A stretch of 64,000 nucleotides of DNA, taken from positions 1 to 64,000 of the forward strand of contig NZ_LDJI01000003.1 in assembly GCF_001431415.1 (NCBI RefSeq), given 5' to 3'. This DNA is from Stenotrophomonas humi (GTDB taxonomy: Bacteria; Pseudomonadota; Gammaproteobacteria; Xanthomonadales; Xanthomonadaceae). The position numbers and the translations under genes are program-made. Below the pieces are notes generated by a model, which saw nothing but the letters and a program-made list of their open reading frames with translations, was not told the origin of the DNA and made no database searches. Of this stretch, positions 1-10,122 are shown one piece after another; the stretch's first letter is position 1; each line of letters starts with the position of its first letter.

Positions 1-23
1 AGCGGAGCATGGCTCCGCTCTAC
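1..23 (-). repeat. SMAG (GTAG-headed) palindromic repeat
   Basis: Read on the minus strand it begins GTAG and then forms a stem-loop (AGCGGAGC / GCTCCGCT around CAT). This is the layout of the SMAG repetitive extragenic palindromes of Stenotrophomonas. It lies just 3' of the histidine kinase gene and is almost identical to the copy at 59133-59155. It could protect or end the transcript, but no U-tract follows. Confidence 0.75.
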
Positions 24-33
24 GGTTCCGCCG

Positions 34-1386
34 TCAGTCGTGCGGCAGCAGGATGGCGACGCACAGCCCGCCTTCGTTGCGGTTCTGCAGGGAAATGCGA
101 CCGCCGTGGGCTTCGATGATCTCGCGGGTCAACGCCAGCCCAAGGCCGGTGCCGTTGCGCTTGGTTGAGTAGAACGGCATCAGTGCGTTCTGCAGCACGG
201 CTTCGTTCATGCCGCTGCCGCGATCGAGTACTTCGATGCGCAGCCAGTGTGGCAGGCGGCTCACACGCAGTTCGACCGCATCATCCGGTGCGCCGCTGTC
301 ATCACCGGCTTCGTGCGCGTTCTTGAGCAGATTCAACAAGGCTTGCGAGAACTGGGCCTGGTCGATGCGACTGCTCAGGTCCTCCGGCGGCTGCTCCATG
401 CGGAACGGAATCTGCTGCTGCAGGCCATGCAGGAAATTGCGCCACACCACGGTCTGCAGTTGTGGCTGTGGCAGCTTGGCGAAGCGCGCATAGCCGCGGA
501 TGAATCCTTCAAGATGACGCGCGCGTTCTTCGACGGTGGCGAAGATGTCTTCCAGCCGGTCGAAGCGGTTGCGGCGCACCAGCTCGGCGCCCGAGTGGGC
601 CAGCGAGGCAATCGGCGCCAGTGAGTTGTTCAACTCGTGGCTGATCACGCGAATCACCTTCTTCCAGGTCTGCACTTCCTGGCGGCGCAATTCGGCGGTG
701 AGCAGACGCAGCAACAGCAGCTCGTGGGGGCGGCCGTTGAGATGGAAATTGCGCCGCGAGAGGTGATAGATCTGCTCGTCATCTTCATCGCCTTCCAGCG
801 CATCGGGCTCACGCACGGCGAACAGGCTGTCACCGCCGCGTGCGATGGCATTGCGCAGTTCGATTGGCATGGTGTCCAGCAGTTCCTGCACGCGCTTGCC
901 TTCCAGCTTCCAGCCGCCGTGCAGCAGCTTGCGTGCGGCGATGTTGGAGAAGGCCACGCGCTGGATGCCGTCGCCGCCATCGGTGAGCAGCAGCATCGCC
1001 ACCGGTGTGTTCTGCACCATGGTGTCCAGCAACAGTTCGCGTTGCACCAGCGACTGGCGCTGCTCGCGCAGTACCTCGCCGAGTTCGGCGTGGGCTTTCA
1101 CCAGCTGCGCGAATTCGTCGTTGCTGCGCCAATGCACGCCAAAGTTGTACTCACCGTCGCGGTAGCTGCTGGTGGTGCCGGACAGGGCACGCAGCAACGA
1201 GCGGATCGGCGAGGTTGCGCGATGCAGCGCGTACCACATCAGTGCGAGCAGGATGACGGCGGAGGTCACTACGACCAGCCAGCCATGGTCCATCCAGTAC
1301 GCCAGCATCCACGGCAACGCAGCGGCCAGCGCGAGCACCGGCAGCAGGCGCAGGAACAGGCTGAGGGTGAAGGAGCGCGGTTTCAC
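34..1386 (-). CDS. NtrY-like sensor histidine kinase
   Basis: A 450-residue membrane kinase, partner of the regulator encoded 10 bases upstream. Two hydrophobic segments (about residues 10-30 and 35-54) are separated by only a few residues, so there is almost no periplasmic domain. A HAMP-like linker follows, then a PAS-like region (about 115-230), the dimerisation/phosphoacceptor helix with H250 in VISHELNNSLAPI, and a HATPase domain with NLLKNAHEA (N box), DRGSGM and GTGLGLAL (G boxes). With so little outside the membrane, the signal is probably sensed in or at the membrane, or passed on by the transporter, as in other ABC-linked kinases (inference). It is the last gene of the transporter locus, and a SMAG repeat follows its stop. 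Confidence 0.92.
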   Translation of the reverse strand: MKPRSFTLSLFLRLLPVLALAAALPWMLAYWMDHGWLVVVTSAVILLALMWYALHRATSPIRSLLRALSGTTSSYRDGEYNFGVHWRSNDEFAQLVKAHAELGEVLREQRQSLVQRELLLDTMVQNTPVAMLLLTDGGDGIQRVAFSNIAARKLLHGGWKLEGKRVQELLDTMPIELRNAIARGGDSLFAVREPDALEGDEDDEQIYHLSRRNFHLNGRPHELLLLRLLTAELRRQEVQTWKKVIRVISHELNNSLAPIASLAHSGAELVRRNRFDRLEDIFATVEERARHLEGFIRGYARFAKLPQPQLQTVVWRNFLHGLQQQIPFRMEQPPEDLSSRIDQAQFSQALLNLLKNAHEAGDDSGAPDDAVELRVSRLPHWLRIEVLDRGSGMNEAVLQNALMPFYSTKRNGTGLGLALTREIIEAHGGRISLQNRNEGGLCVAILLPHD

Positions 1387-1396
1387 CAGGACATTC

Positions 1397-2740
<1,344 letters not shown>

Positions 2741-2868
2741 CAGGTGTCGTAGGAGGCGGTGGGTGGGTGCCGGTCTGGCGGCGAAGTCAGCACATTACAC
2801 GCTGCGGGTGGCGCTGGCAGGTGGCAGACGTGCGTCACGCCGCGCAAACCGACTTCCGGCATGCAATT

Positions 2869-3351
2869 TCAATGCGTAATGGCACGATGTGCATAGCTCA
2901 TCACGCGGGTGATCTGCCACTGTCCGTCCTGCAGCCGCCACAGGATGGTGAAGTCGGCCAGGCCTTCGCATTGATGGGTCCTGCTGTCGCAGAAGCGGTG
3001 CTGGCCACGGGCCAGTGCGCCGAAATCCTTGATGGCAAACACTTCCAGGGTGCCGGGAATCAACTCGCGGGTGAAGTTGCCGCAGACGTACCTGCGGGTG
3101 TTGGCCAACATCGCTTCGCGGGTCCAGGTGACGCCGCCGGTGTCGTGATAGAACTCCACGGCCGGGTCGAAGTAGCCGGCGTGTTTCTGCAGTTGTGCCG
3201 GGTCGGTACAGCGGTTGAAGCTGTCGAACACCCGGTGGTCCAGCGCTGCGATGGTGTCCTGCAGCGACGGTGCGACGGTTTCGGCCGCCATCGCCGAGAC
3301 CGCGGGTAGTGGCGCCAGAACGAACAACAGGGTCAGCAGACGTTTGCTCAT
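2869..3351 (-). CDS. exported NTF2-like (DUF4440/SnoaL-type) protein
   Basis: A 160-residue protein. I chose the ATG at 3351 because it opens a clear signal peptide (MSKRLLTLLFVLAPLPAVSA); the frame stays open for 132 more codons upstream, but that stretch is shadow of the preceding permease gene. The mature part has the cone-like NTF2 pattern: an N-terminal helix with FNRCTDPAQL, then FDPAVEFYHDTGG, and a final strand pair (FTILWRLQDGQWQITRVMSYAH). Such proteins are small ligand-binding or isomerase-like folds, and no catalytic set is obvious here. It sits 38 bases after the last permease gene and ahead of the regulator, so it may be a periplasmic accessory or sensor of the export system (inference). 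Confidence 0.75.
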   Translation of the reverse strand: MSKRLLTLLFVLAPLPAVSAMAAETVAPSLQDTIAALDHRVFDSFNRCTDPAQLQKHAGYFDPAVEFYHDTGGVTWTREAMLANTRRYVCGNFTRELIPGTLEVFAIKDFGALARGQHRFCDSRTHQCEGLADFTILWRLQDGQWQITRVMSYAHRAITH

Positions 3352-3389
3352 GGATGCGGCTCGATCAAATAGCGAGGGGAGGCAGGAGG

Positions 3390-4613
3390 TCATGCGCTGC
3401 GCGTGGCCACGGCCGGGGGAATGGCCGCTGCGCGCCGCGCCGGGCCGAACACCGCGATCTGCCCCAGAACCCACAGCAGCACGGCGGCGGCCGGCAGGTA
3501 GGCCAGTGGCAGGCGCGGCAGTTCGTAGCGGCTCATCAGCAGCATGTTCAGACTGTAGGCCAGCAGCAGGCCCAGCACGATGCCGGCGCTGCTGAGGATG
3601 AAATTCTCCACCTGGAAGTAGCGCAGGATGTGTTGCCGCGTCGCCCCGAGTGCACGGCGGATGCCGATCTGCTTGGTGCGCTGCTGCACCCAGAAGCTGG
3701 CCAGTCCGATGATGCCGAAGGCGGTTACCGCCAGCAGCGCGATGCACACCGCGAGCAGCAGCCAGATCACCGCGCGGTCGCGGCGATGGAAGTCGGCGCG
3801 CATCTGCGCCAACGTGTCTTTCTGCTCGATGATGCGATTGGGATCGGACGCATTCAGCGCGGCGACCGCGGCAGCGAGCACGGCGTCGCGCTGATCCGGT
3901 GTGGTGCGCAACGCGTAAGCACCATTGGAGACGCGGATCGGAAAGATCATCGTGTGGTAGCGGTCGCCGAAGCTACCGGGAGTGCCTGGTGTCATCAGGT
4001 CGCTGACGATGCCAACCACGGGAGATGGCGGCTGGTTTTCGCCCCAGACATAGACCAACTGGCCAACAGCGCTTTGGCCCGGGAACAGAGACTGCGCCAA
4101 TGATCTGCTGAGGATGATGGCGGGAACCGAGGGGCCGATCTTGTTGGGATCGAATGCGCTGTTGTCCAGGTATTCGTCGGCGTTGAAGGCGCGCCCTTCG
4201 GTCACCTGCAACCCATAGGTCTGCAGCAGCTGTCCATCATCCATGTAGAGCGAAGCATGCGTGGTCGGGCGGACCTGTTCGGTGTCCAAACGGACGTCCG
4301 AACCCCACACATTGCCGCCAAAGGGAATCTGATTGACGCTGCTGGCCGACTTCACGCCGGGAAGGGATGAAAGCGCCTGGATGTCATGTTTGCGCAGCGC
4401 ATCCATGTTGACGTCAGGCAGCAGGCTGCTGGTGGCCAGGTAGACCAGCTCGTCATCTGCGACGCCGCTGTCGATCTGAAGCTCGGCGATGCGGTTGCTG
4501 ATGATGAACACCGCGTTGCAGATGATGGCGCAGCTCAAGGCGATCTCAAGCACGATCAACAGCGAGGCCGTCTTGTGCCGAAGTAACGTGACGAGGATAG
4601 GGCGGATGTCGAT
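3390..4613 (-). CDS. FtsX/MacB-type ABC permease, B-type, copy 3 (apparent ATC start)
   Basis: A membrane permease with one N-terminal helix, a large periplasmic core and three C-terminal helices. It carries the FtsX signature IGIRRALGATRQHILRYFQ and ends PPAVATRSA like its paralogue at 6256-7479. From the codon at 4611-4613 it is 407 residues, exactly the paralogue's length, and begins IDIRPILVTLLRHKTA where the paralogue has MDIRPILSTLTRHKTA. That first codon is ATC, not ATG. The Shine-Dalgarno AAGGAG sits 7 bases upstream in both genes. No ATG, GTG or TTG exists in frame between the upstream TGA and a TTG at 4557-4559, which would remove 18 conserved residues. So this is either a non-canonical start or a crippled gene. 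It is the last of six permease genes. Confidence 0.85.
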   Translation of the reverse strand: MDIRPILVTLLRHKTASLLIVLEIALSCAIICNAVFIISNRIAELQIDSGVADDELVYLATSSLLPDVNMDALRKHDIQALSSLPGVKSASSVNQIPFGGNVWGSDVRLDTEQVRPTTHASLYMDDGQLLQTYGLQVTEGRAFNADEYLDNSAFDPNKIGPSVPAIILSRSLAQSLFPGQSAVGQLVYVWGENQPPSPVVGIVSDLMTPGTPGSFGDRYHTMIFPIRVSNGAYALRTTPDQRDAVLAAAVAALNASDPNRIIEQKDTLAQMRADFHRRDRAVIWLLLAVCIALLAVTAFGIIGLASFWVQQRTKQIGIRRALGATRQHILRYFQVENFILSSAGIVLGLLLAYSLNMLLMSRYELPRLPLAYLPAAAVLLWVLGQIAVFGPARRAAAIPPAVATRSA

Positions 4614-4918
4614 GGTCGTTCTCCTTGGGCCGCTGTGGCGCGATGCGGTGCCCGGTGTTCAGAAGCGAGTAGCGGGTAGATGCGGATGCTGGTCTGGGCG
4701 ATCAGTTGTGCTGACTGGAATCAGTGGGGAGAAACCAGCAACCGGATGAGGCGCAGCTTGGCTCTGCTCCCATCGATTGTTGGTTTCTCTCCATTGATCC
4801 CGGTCTTTCAGCAAGGGTGTAGGGGGGGCTTACTCTCCTTGATAGTTGAAGTGAATGGAGACGAGTGAGCGATGGCGTTGCTCCAGCTTCCGCATTTCTC
4901 TCCCCCGACTCGTCACAT
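4614..4918. repeat. intercistronic spacer with a 25-bp inverted repeat
   Basis: This 305-base gap between permease genes A3 and B3 has no plausible gene. It contains an inverted repeat with arms at 4717-4741 and 4777-4800. The arms match at about 21 of 24 positions and share the core GAGAAACCA; the 35-base loop holds the rest. The B3 ribosome-binding site CTCCTT (plus-strand reading) is at 4621-4626. The hairpin could damp or separate expression of the last permease. Confidence 0.6.
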
Positions 4919-6232
4919 TCACTGGCTCTTGAGTTGCAACGCCGGTGGAATCCGCATCGCGCGCCAGGCCGGCAGCAAGCCGGCAAGCACGCTGACCAGC
5001 AATGCCAGGGCGAAGGTGAGCCACAGCGTGGTGAGGTCCATATGCGCCAGACGGGCGTACTCATCCGGTTGTTGGCGGATCAGCCACAAGCCGATGGCCG
5101 CGAAGCCCAGGCCGAGGATGCCGCCAAGCAGGCCGATGGTGCCGGCCTCGACCAGGCACTGCTTGAAGATGTCCCTGCGCGACGCGCCCAACGAACGACG
5201 TACGCCGATCTCGCCACTGCGGCGCAGGAACTTGGCCAGCAGCAGACTCACCGTGTTGATCATGCAGACCAGCAGGAAACCGAAGGCCAGCCACATCTGC
5301 AGGCGCACGTCGTTGGGCACGATGCGATTGAAGTCCAGCCAACCCATCACATCATGCAAACGCACGTTGGTAGGTCGCTCGAAGCGCCCGTTGGCACGTT
5401 GCGCATCCGAATAGTCGGCGAGGTACTTCAGATACTCGGTGGCCTTCTGCGGTGAATCCAGTTCGACCCAGTACTGCAGCCACGCGCAGGGTGCGTTGAG
5501 GCCGCGGTTGCCTTCGGCCTCGTCATCACTGATGCCCCAGCAGTTCATGCTGCCTTGTGTATCCAGACGCAGGTCGCGGGAGGTTGAGAACGGCAGGAAC
5601 ACCTGCTCGATGCTGCCGTAACGCTGGTTGCTCAAGTCATAGAAACGAGGGGCTGGCTTCCAGTCTGCCGACACACCGATGACCCGGAAGGTGCCTTGCG
5701 GCAGGCGCAGTTCCCGGCCGACAGCCTCTTCCGTGCCAAACAGCCTGGAAGCCAGCGTGCGATGGATGACGGCCACGCGTGCGCGTTCGTCATCCTCCTT
5801 CTTGCTCCACGCATTGCCACTGAGCAGTGGCACGTCGAACATCGGGAAGAAATCCGCTGACGTGTAACGTGCCGATGCGCGGAAGGGCTGGGCGATATTG
5901 CCGCCCGGCTGCAACGTCAACGAGCCGCCGCTCATCAACGCCTGGCGATCACCGCGCTTTTGCCGCAGCAGTTCCTCGGCGTCGTAGCGGCTCAGCTGCG
6001 TGAGCGGATCCTTGTCCAGCGTGGCGTCCTTGCCCAGGTTGCGCGGCTCCAGCTGCGGATAGAACAGCCGCGCGCTCTTGTGCGGAATGGGATCGCCCGA
6101 GAGCACGAAGTACAGGGCCAGCGTGGTCATCGTCGCGCCGATGCCGACCGCGATGGTCAGCACCATCAGGCTGGTCAGCACCTTGTTGCGGCCGAAGCTG
6201 CGTAGCGCCAGTTGCAGGTAATAGCCGAACAT
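4919..6232 (-). CDS. FtsX/MacB-type ABC permease, A-type, copy 3
   Basis: A 437-residue permease. I chose the ATG at 6232 because it gives MFGYYLQLALRSFGRNKVLT, matching the A-type paralogue at 7581-8885; the open frame extends 36 codons further only by running into the previous gene. Topology: one N-terminal helix (about 20-45), a MacB-like periplasmic core, then three helices with the signature EIGVRRSLGASRRDIFKQ. The core has a conserved cysteine pair (CWG...APCAW, spaced by 17) that could form a disulfide. It pairs with a B-type subunit on each side. Its start lies 23 bases from the stop of B2, consistent with one transcript. Confidence 0.92.
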   Translation of the reverse strand: MFGYYLQLALRSFGRNKVLTSLMVLTIAVGIGATMTTLALYFVLSGDPIPHKSARLFYPQLEPRNLGKDATLDKDPLTQLSRYDAEELLRQKRGDRQALMSGGSLTLQPGGNIAQPFRASARYTSADFFPMFDVPLLSGNAWSKKEDDERARVAVIHRTLASRLFGTEEAVGRELRLPQGTFRVIGVSADWKPAPRFYDLSNQRYGSIEQVFLPFSTSRDLRLDTQGSMNCWGISDDEAEGNRGLNAPCAWLQYWVELDSPQKATEYLKYLADYSDAQRANGRFERPTNVRLHDVMGWLDFNRIVPNDVRLQMWLAFGFLLVCMINTVSLLLAKFLRRSGEIGVRRSLGASRRDIFKQCLVEAGTIGLLGGILGLGFAAIGLWLIRQQPDEYARLAHMDLTTLWLTFALALLVSVLAGLLPAWRAMRIPPALQLKSQ

Positions 6233-6255
6233 GCGGTTCCCTTGCTGGTCCGTGA

Positions 6256-7479
6256 TCAGGCGCTGCGGGTGGCGACGGCCGGGGGAATGGCGGCGGCCTT
6301 GCGGGCCGGACCGAACACCGCGACCTGGCCGAGCAACCACAGTGCCACCGCTCCCACAGGCAGATACAGCAGCGGCAGGCGCGGCAACTCATAGCGGCCC
6401 ATCAACCACTGGTTGAGCAGGTAGGCCAGCAGCATGCCGACCACGATGCCGATACCGGCCAACAGGAAGTTCTCGGTCTGGAAGTAGCGCAGGATCTGCC
6501 CGCGGGTAGCACCCAGCGCACGGCGGATGCCGATCTGCTTGGTGCGCTGCTGCACCCAGAAGCTGGCCAGGCCGATGATGCCCAGTGCGGTCACCAGCAA
6601 CAGCAGCACGCTGACGATCAGCAGCAGACCGATCATGTCGCGGTCGTTGGCGAAGAACTTGGCGCGGCCCTCTTCAAAGGTGAGCTTGCGCCAGGTCAGG
6701 CGGTTGGGATCGTTCTTCTCCAGTGCTGCCAACGACTGGGCAAGTACTTCATCGCGACGTGCCGGGTCGCTGACGCGGATCAGGAAACGGCCGCCGTTGG
6801 AGAAGTTCATGCGGATCGGTGTCAGCACCGAGTAGGTGCGGTTGTTGTCCTGCATGTTCGGGCGCAGCAGGGTATCCACCACGCCAACGACGGTCAGCGG
6901 GATGTTGGCCATGTACAGCGTCTTGCCAACCGCGCTGCCATCCGGGAACAGCTGCTTGGCCAGGGGTTGGGTGATGATCACCGACGCGCGCAGTTTGCTC
7001 ACGTCAAGTTCCTTCTCAAGCTCGGCGCTGCTCCGGAACTCGTCGGGGTTGAAGTCACGACCAGCGACCAGGTCCAGGCCCATCGTCGCCAGCGTTTCCT
7101 CGCCGGCCATGTAATAGGCCGCGTTCACCGACTGAGCACCGGGTTCAGGGCTGGTGGTCAGCCCGGTGTTCCAGGAGCCGCTCTGGAACGGCAGCTGGTT
7201 GACGATGGCCACTCTTTCAACGCCGGGGATGGCACGCAGCGTGGCCAGGTCCTCGGCGGTGCGTGCATCGGCATCGACCTGCTTGCCGATGCCGCTGAGC
7301 GCGATCTCGACCAGTTGCTTGTCGTCCATGCCGCTGGCCAGGTTCAGGGTTTCCATACGTTGGGAAACGATGAACAGTGCATTGCAGATGATGGCGCAGC
7401 TCAGTGCGATCTCCAGCACGATCAGCGCGGCGGCGGTCTTGTGCCGAGTCAGCGTGGAGAGGATGGGGCGGATATCCAT
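6256..7479 (-). CDS. FtsX/MacB-type ABC permease, B-type, copy 2
   Basis: A 407-residue permease of the B-type (MDIRPILSTLTRHKTAAALI start, IGIRRALGATRGQILRYFQ signature, PPAVATRSA end). It has one N-terminal helix, a periplasmic core of roughly 240 residues and three C-terminal helices. The ATG at 7479 has a good AAGGAG seven bases upstream. It is the closest relative of the copy at 3390-4613 and serves as the reference for judging that gene's start. A 101-base spacer without a gene separates it from A2 upstream. Confidence 0.93.
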   Translation of the reverse strand: MDIRPILSTLTRHKTAAALIVLEIALSCAIICNALFIVSQRMETLNLASGMDDKQLVEIALSGIGKQVDADARTAEDLATLRAIPGVERVAIVNQLPFQSGSWNTGLTTSPEPGAQSVNAAYYMAGEETLATMGLDLVAGRDFNPDEFRSSAELEKELDVSKLRASVIITQPLAKQLFPDGSAVGKTLYMANIPLTVVGVVDTLLRPNMQDNNRTYSVLTPIRMNFSNGGRFLIRVSDPARRDEVLAQSLAALEKNDPNRLTWRKLTFEEGRAKFFANDRDMIGLLLIVSVLLLLVTALGIIGLASFWVQQRTKQIGIRRALGATRGQILRYFQTENFLLAGIGIVVGMLLAYLLNQWLMGRYELPRLPLLYLPVGAVALWLLGQVAVFGPARKAAAIPPAVATRSA

Positions 7480-7580
7480 GAGAGTTCTCCTTGAAGCCAG
7501 AAACGAGTGAGGAGGGAACAGGAATCAGGGGGAGGGGAACCGGTGCGTGTCGCCGCAGGTTCCCGTCATCCAGCCGCTGG

Positions 7581-8885
7581 TTACTGGCTCTTGAGTTGCA
7601 GTGCCGGCGCCACCTGCATTGCACGCCATGCCGGCAGGATGCCGGCCAGCATGCTGGCGAAGATGGCCAGTGCGAAGGTCAGCAGCAGCATCGAACCGTC
7701 CAGGTGTGCCAGCGAGGCGTACTCGGCCGGACGCTGGCGCACGGCCCACAATCCGAACAGGGCAAACACCAGGCCCAGCAGGCCACCGGCAAGGCCGATC
7801 GTGCCGGCTTCGACCAGGCACTGCTTGAAGATCTCGCCACGGCTGGCACCCAGCGCACGACGCACGCCGATCTCGCCGCTGCGGCGCAGGAACTTGGCCA
7901 GCAGCAGGCCCACCGTGTTGACCAGGCACACCAGCAGGAAGCCGAACGCCAGCCACATCTGCAGACGCACGTCGCCCGGCACCGCGTTGCGGTATTCCAT
8001 CAGGTCCATCACGTTGCGCAGGCGGGTGTTGGCCGGGCGCTCGAAGCGGCCGGCAGCACGCTGCTGCTCGGAGTAGTTGTCCAGGTAAGCCTTGAAGGTG
8101 CCGGCATCGGAGGGCGAGTCCAGCTCCACCCAGTACTGGATCCACGCACACGGCACATTCAGCGCCGTCGCATCGTTGACGATTTCTCGACCAAAGCAGT
8201 TCATGCTGCCGTTGCGGTCCAGTTTCAGGTCAATGGCGGTGCTGAAGGGCAGGAACACATCTTCGGCGGAATCGAACTTGCCGGTGTAAAGGTCGTAGAA
8301 CTTCGGATTGGGCTCCCATTCGTCCATCACCCCGACGATGCGCAGGGCATGGCCTTCGACCAGCACTTCCTTGCCGACGCTGTTGGCACCCTTGAACAGC
8401 TTTTCGTTGAGCTCCTTGCCAATCACCGCCACGCGGCCACGGCCGGTGTCCTCGGCGCTGCTCCAGCCCTGGCCGAACAGCAGCGGGGTGTCGAACATCG
8501 GGAAGAAGTCAGCCGAGGTGTAGCGCAGGTCAATGCTGAACGGCTTGAGCGCATCCACACGCGGGTCAACGATGCCACCACCGCCGGTCATCATCGCCTG
8601 GCGCGGTGCCTTCTTCTGCCGCAGCAGTTCCTCGGCATCGAAGCGGGTCAGCTGCACCTCCGGTTCTTCGCCGGGCTTGTAGCCCTCACGCATGCCTGGG
8701 TCCAATTGCACGTAGAACAGCCTGTCACTCTTGTGCGGGATGGGATCACCGGAGAGCACCTTGAACACGGTCAAGGTGGTCATCGCCGCACCGATGCCCA
8801 GTGCGATGGCCAGCACCATCAGCGCGGTGAGGATCTTGTTGCGACCAAAACTGCGTAGGGCGAGTTTGAAGTAATAGCTGAACAT
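7581..8885 (-). CDS. FtsX/MacB-type ABC permease, A-type, copy 2
   Basis: A 434-residue permease starting MFSYYFKLALRSFGRNKILT at the ATG at 8885. The N-terminal helix is followed by a MacB-like periplasmic core with a cysteine pair (CFG...VPCAW, spaced by 15), then three C-terminal helices with EIGVRRALGASRGEIFKQ. It ends in LQLKSQ exactly like copy 3, so the two derive from a recent duplication of an A/B block. Its start lies 17 bases from the stop of B1. Confidence 0.93.
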   Translation of the reverse strand: MFSYYFKLALRSFGRNKILTALMVLAIALGIGAAMTTLTVFKVLSGDPIPHKSDRLFYVQLDPGMREGYKPGEEPEVQLTRFDAEELLRQKKAPRQAMMTGGGGIVDPRVDALKPFSIDLRYTSADFFPMFDTPLLFGQGWSSAEDTGRGRVAVIGKELNEKLFKGANSVGKEVLVEGHALRIVGVMDEWEPNPKFYDLYTGKFDSAEDVFLPFSTAIDLKLDRNGSMNCFGREIVNDATALNVPCAWIQYWVELDSPSDAGTFKAYLDNYSEQQRAAGRFERPANTRLRNVMDLMEYRNAVPGDVRLQMWLAFGFLLVCLVNTVGLLLAKFLRRSGEIGVRRALGASRGEIFKQCLVEAGTIGLAGGLLGLVFALFGLWAVRQRPAEYASLAHLDGSMLLLTFALAIFASMLAGILPAWRAMQVAPALQLKSQ

Positions 8886-8902
8886 GAGCGTTCCTTGGCA
8901 GG

Positions 8903-10120
8903 TCAGGCGCTGCGGGTGGCGGCGATGGGTGGGATGGCAGCCGCGCGCAGGGCAGGGCCGATGACGGCGGCCTGGCCCAGCAACCACAACAACACGGCGC
9001 CAAACGGCAGGTAGTACAGCGGCAGGCGGGGAATCTCGAAGTACTGCATCAGCAGCTGGTTGCCGGCATAGGCCATCAGCATGCCCAGCACGATGCCGAA
9101 GCTGGTCAGCAGGAAGTTCTCGGTCTGGAAGTAGCCGATGATCTGCCCGCGCGTGGCACCCAGTGCGCGGCGGATGCCGATCTGCTTGGTGCGTTGCTGC
9201 ACCCAGAAGCTGGCCAGGCCGATGATGCCCAGTGCGGTGACCAGCAGCATTGCCAGGCAGACGCCCAGCAGCAGGCGGGTCATCGCGCGGTCCTGCTGGA
9301 AGAAGGTTTCGCGCAGCTGCGTCAGCGGCTTGCTGTAGTCCATCGACAGGATGGCCTCCGGCGTTACCTTGGGCGCGGCGGCGATGGCATCACGGATGAT
9401 GCGTGGCAGGTCGCTGGCGTTGGCGCGCAGTACGTAGGTACCACTCTGTGCGTGGGTCGTGACCGGCACGATCACCGACCACTGCGCCCCGGCAACACCA
9501 TTCTCGCTGCGGCCCGGATCGGGACGCGCGAAATGCTCAAGCACGCCGGCCACGGTGAACTGGTACTCGGACATCCAGAAGGACTTGCCCAACGCCGATT
9601 CACCGGGCCACAGATGCTCAGCGAAAGCCTGTGTGATCCACACCTGCGCATTGGCTGGCAGGAAATTGTCCACGTTCTGGAAGTCTGCATCGTTGAAGCT
9701 GCGGCCCTGCACCGGCTTGAGCTGCATCACCTCGATGGCGCCGGGGTCGAGCAGGTAGAAGTGGGGTACGCCGCCGAAGTGCTTGCCTTCCGGGTCCAGG
9801 CTGATGCCGGCGGTGCCGGCGCGTTGGCCGAACGGCACCGCATTGACCACGCCCACGGCCTGCACGCCGGCCTGGCTGCGCAACTGCTGCAGCCAGCGGC
9901 CATTGAGGTCCGCCGGTTCGCAGCCCTCGCAGTCGTTGAGGCTGAGCGTGGCGATGGTGGATTCGTCCACGCCGCTGGTCATGCCGATCATGTCCATGCG
10001 AGATACCGCCAGGAACAGCGCATTGCACAGCACAGCACAGGCCAGTGCGATTTCAAGAATGATCAGAGTGGCGGCGACGCGGTGGCGTGACAGCGTGGCC
10101 AGGATGGGTTTGATGTCCAT
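8903..10120 (-). CDS. FtsX/MacB-type ABC permease, B-type, copy 1
   Basis: A 405-residue B-type permease (MDIKPILATLSRHRVAATLI). The ATG at 10118-10120 matches the start of its paralogues. A GTG two codons upstream (10124-10126) overlaps the stop of the preceding gene and is an alternative. FtsX signature: IGIRRALGATRGQIIGYFQ. Unlike copies 2 and 3 it has a C-x2-C in the periplasmic core (NDCEGCEP), so the three B subunits are not interchangeable in detail. It is closely coupled to A1 (3-base gap). Confidence 0.92.
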   Translation of the reverse strand: MDIKPILATLSRHRVAATLIILEIALACAVLCNALFLAVSRMDMIGMTSGVDESTIATLSLNDCEGCEPADLNGRWLQQLRSQAGVQAVGVVNAVPFGQRAGTAGISLDPEGKHFGGVPHFYLLDPGAIEVMQLKPVQGRSFNDADFQNVDNFLPANAQVWITQAFAEHLWPGESALGKSFWMSEYQFTVAGVLEHFARPDPGRSENGVAGAQWSVIVPVTTHAQSGTYVLRANASDLPRIIRDAIAAAPKVTPEAILSMDYSKPLTQLRETFFQQDRAMTRLLLGVCLAMLLVTALGIIGLASFWVQQRTKQIGIRRALGATRGQIIGYFQTENFLLTSFGIVLGMLMAYAGNQLLMQYFEIPRLPLYYLPFGAVLLWLLGQAAVIGPALRAAAIPPIAATRSA

Positions 10121-10122
10121 GC

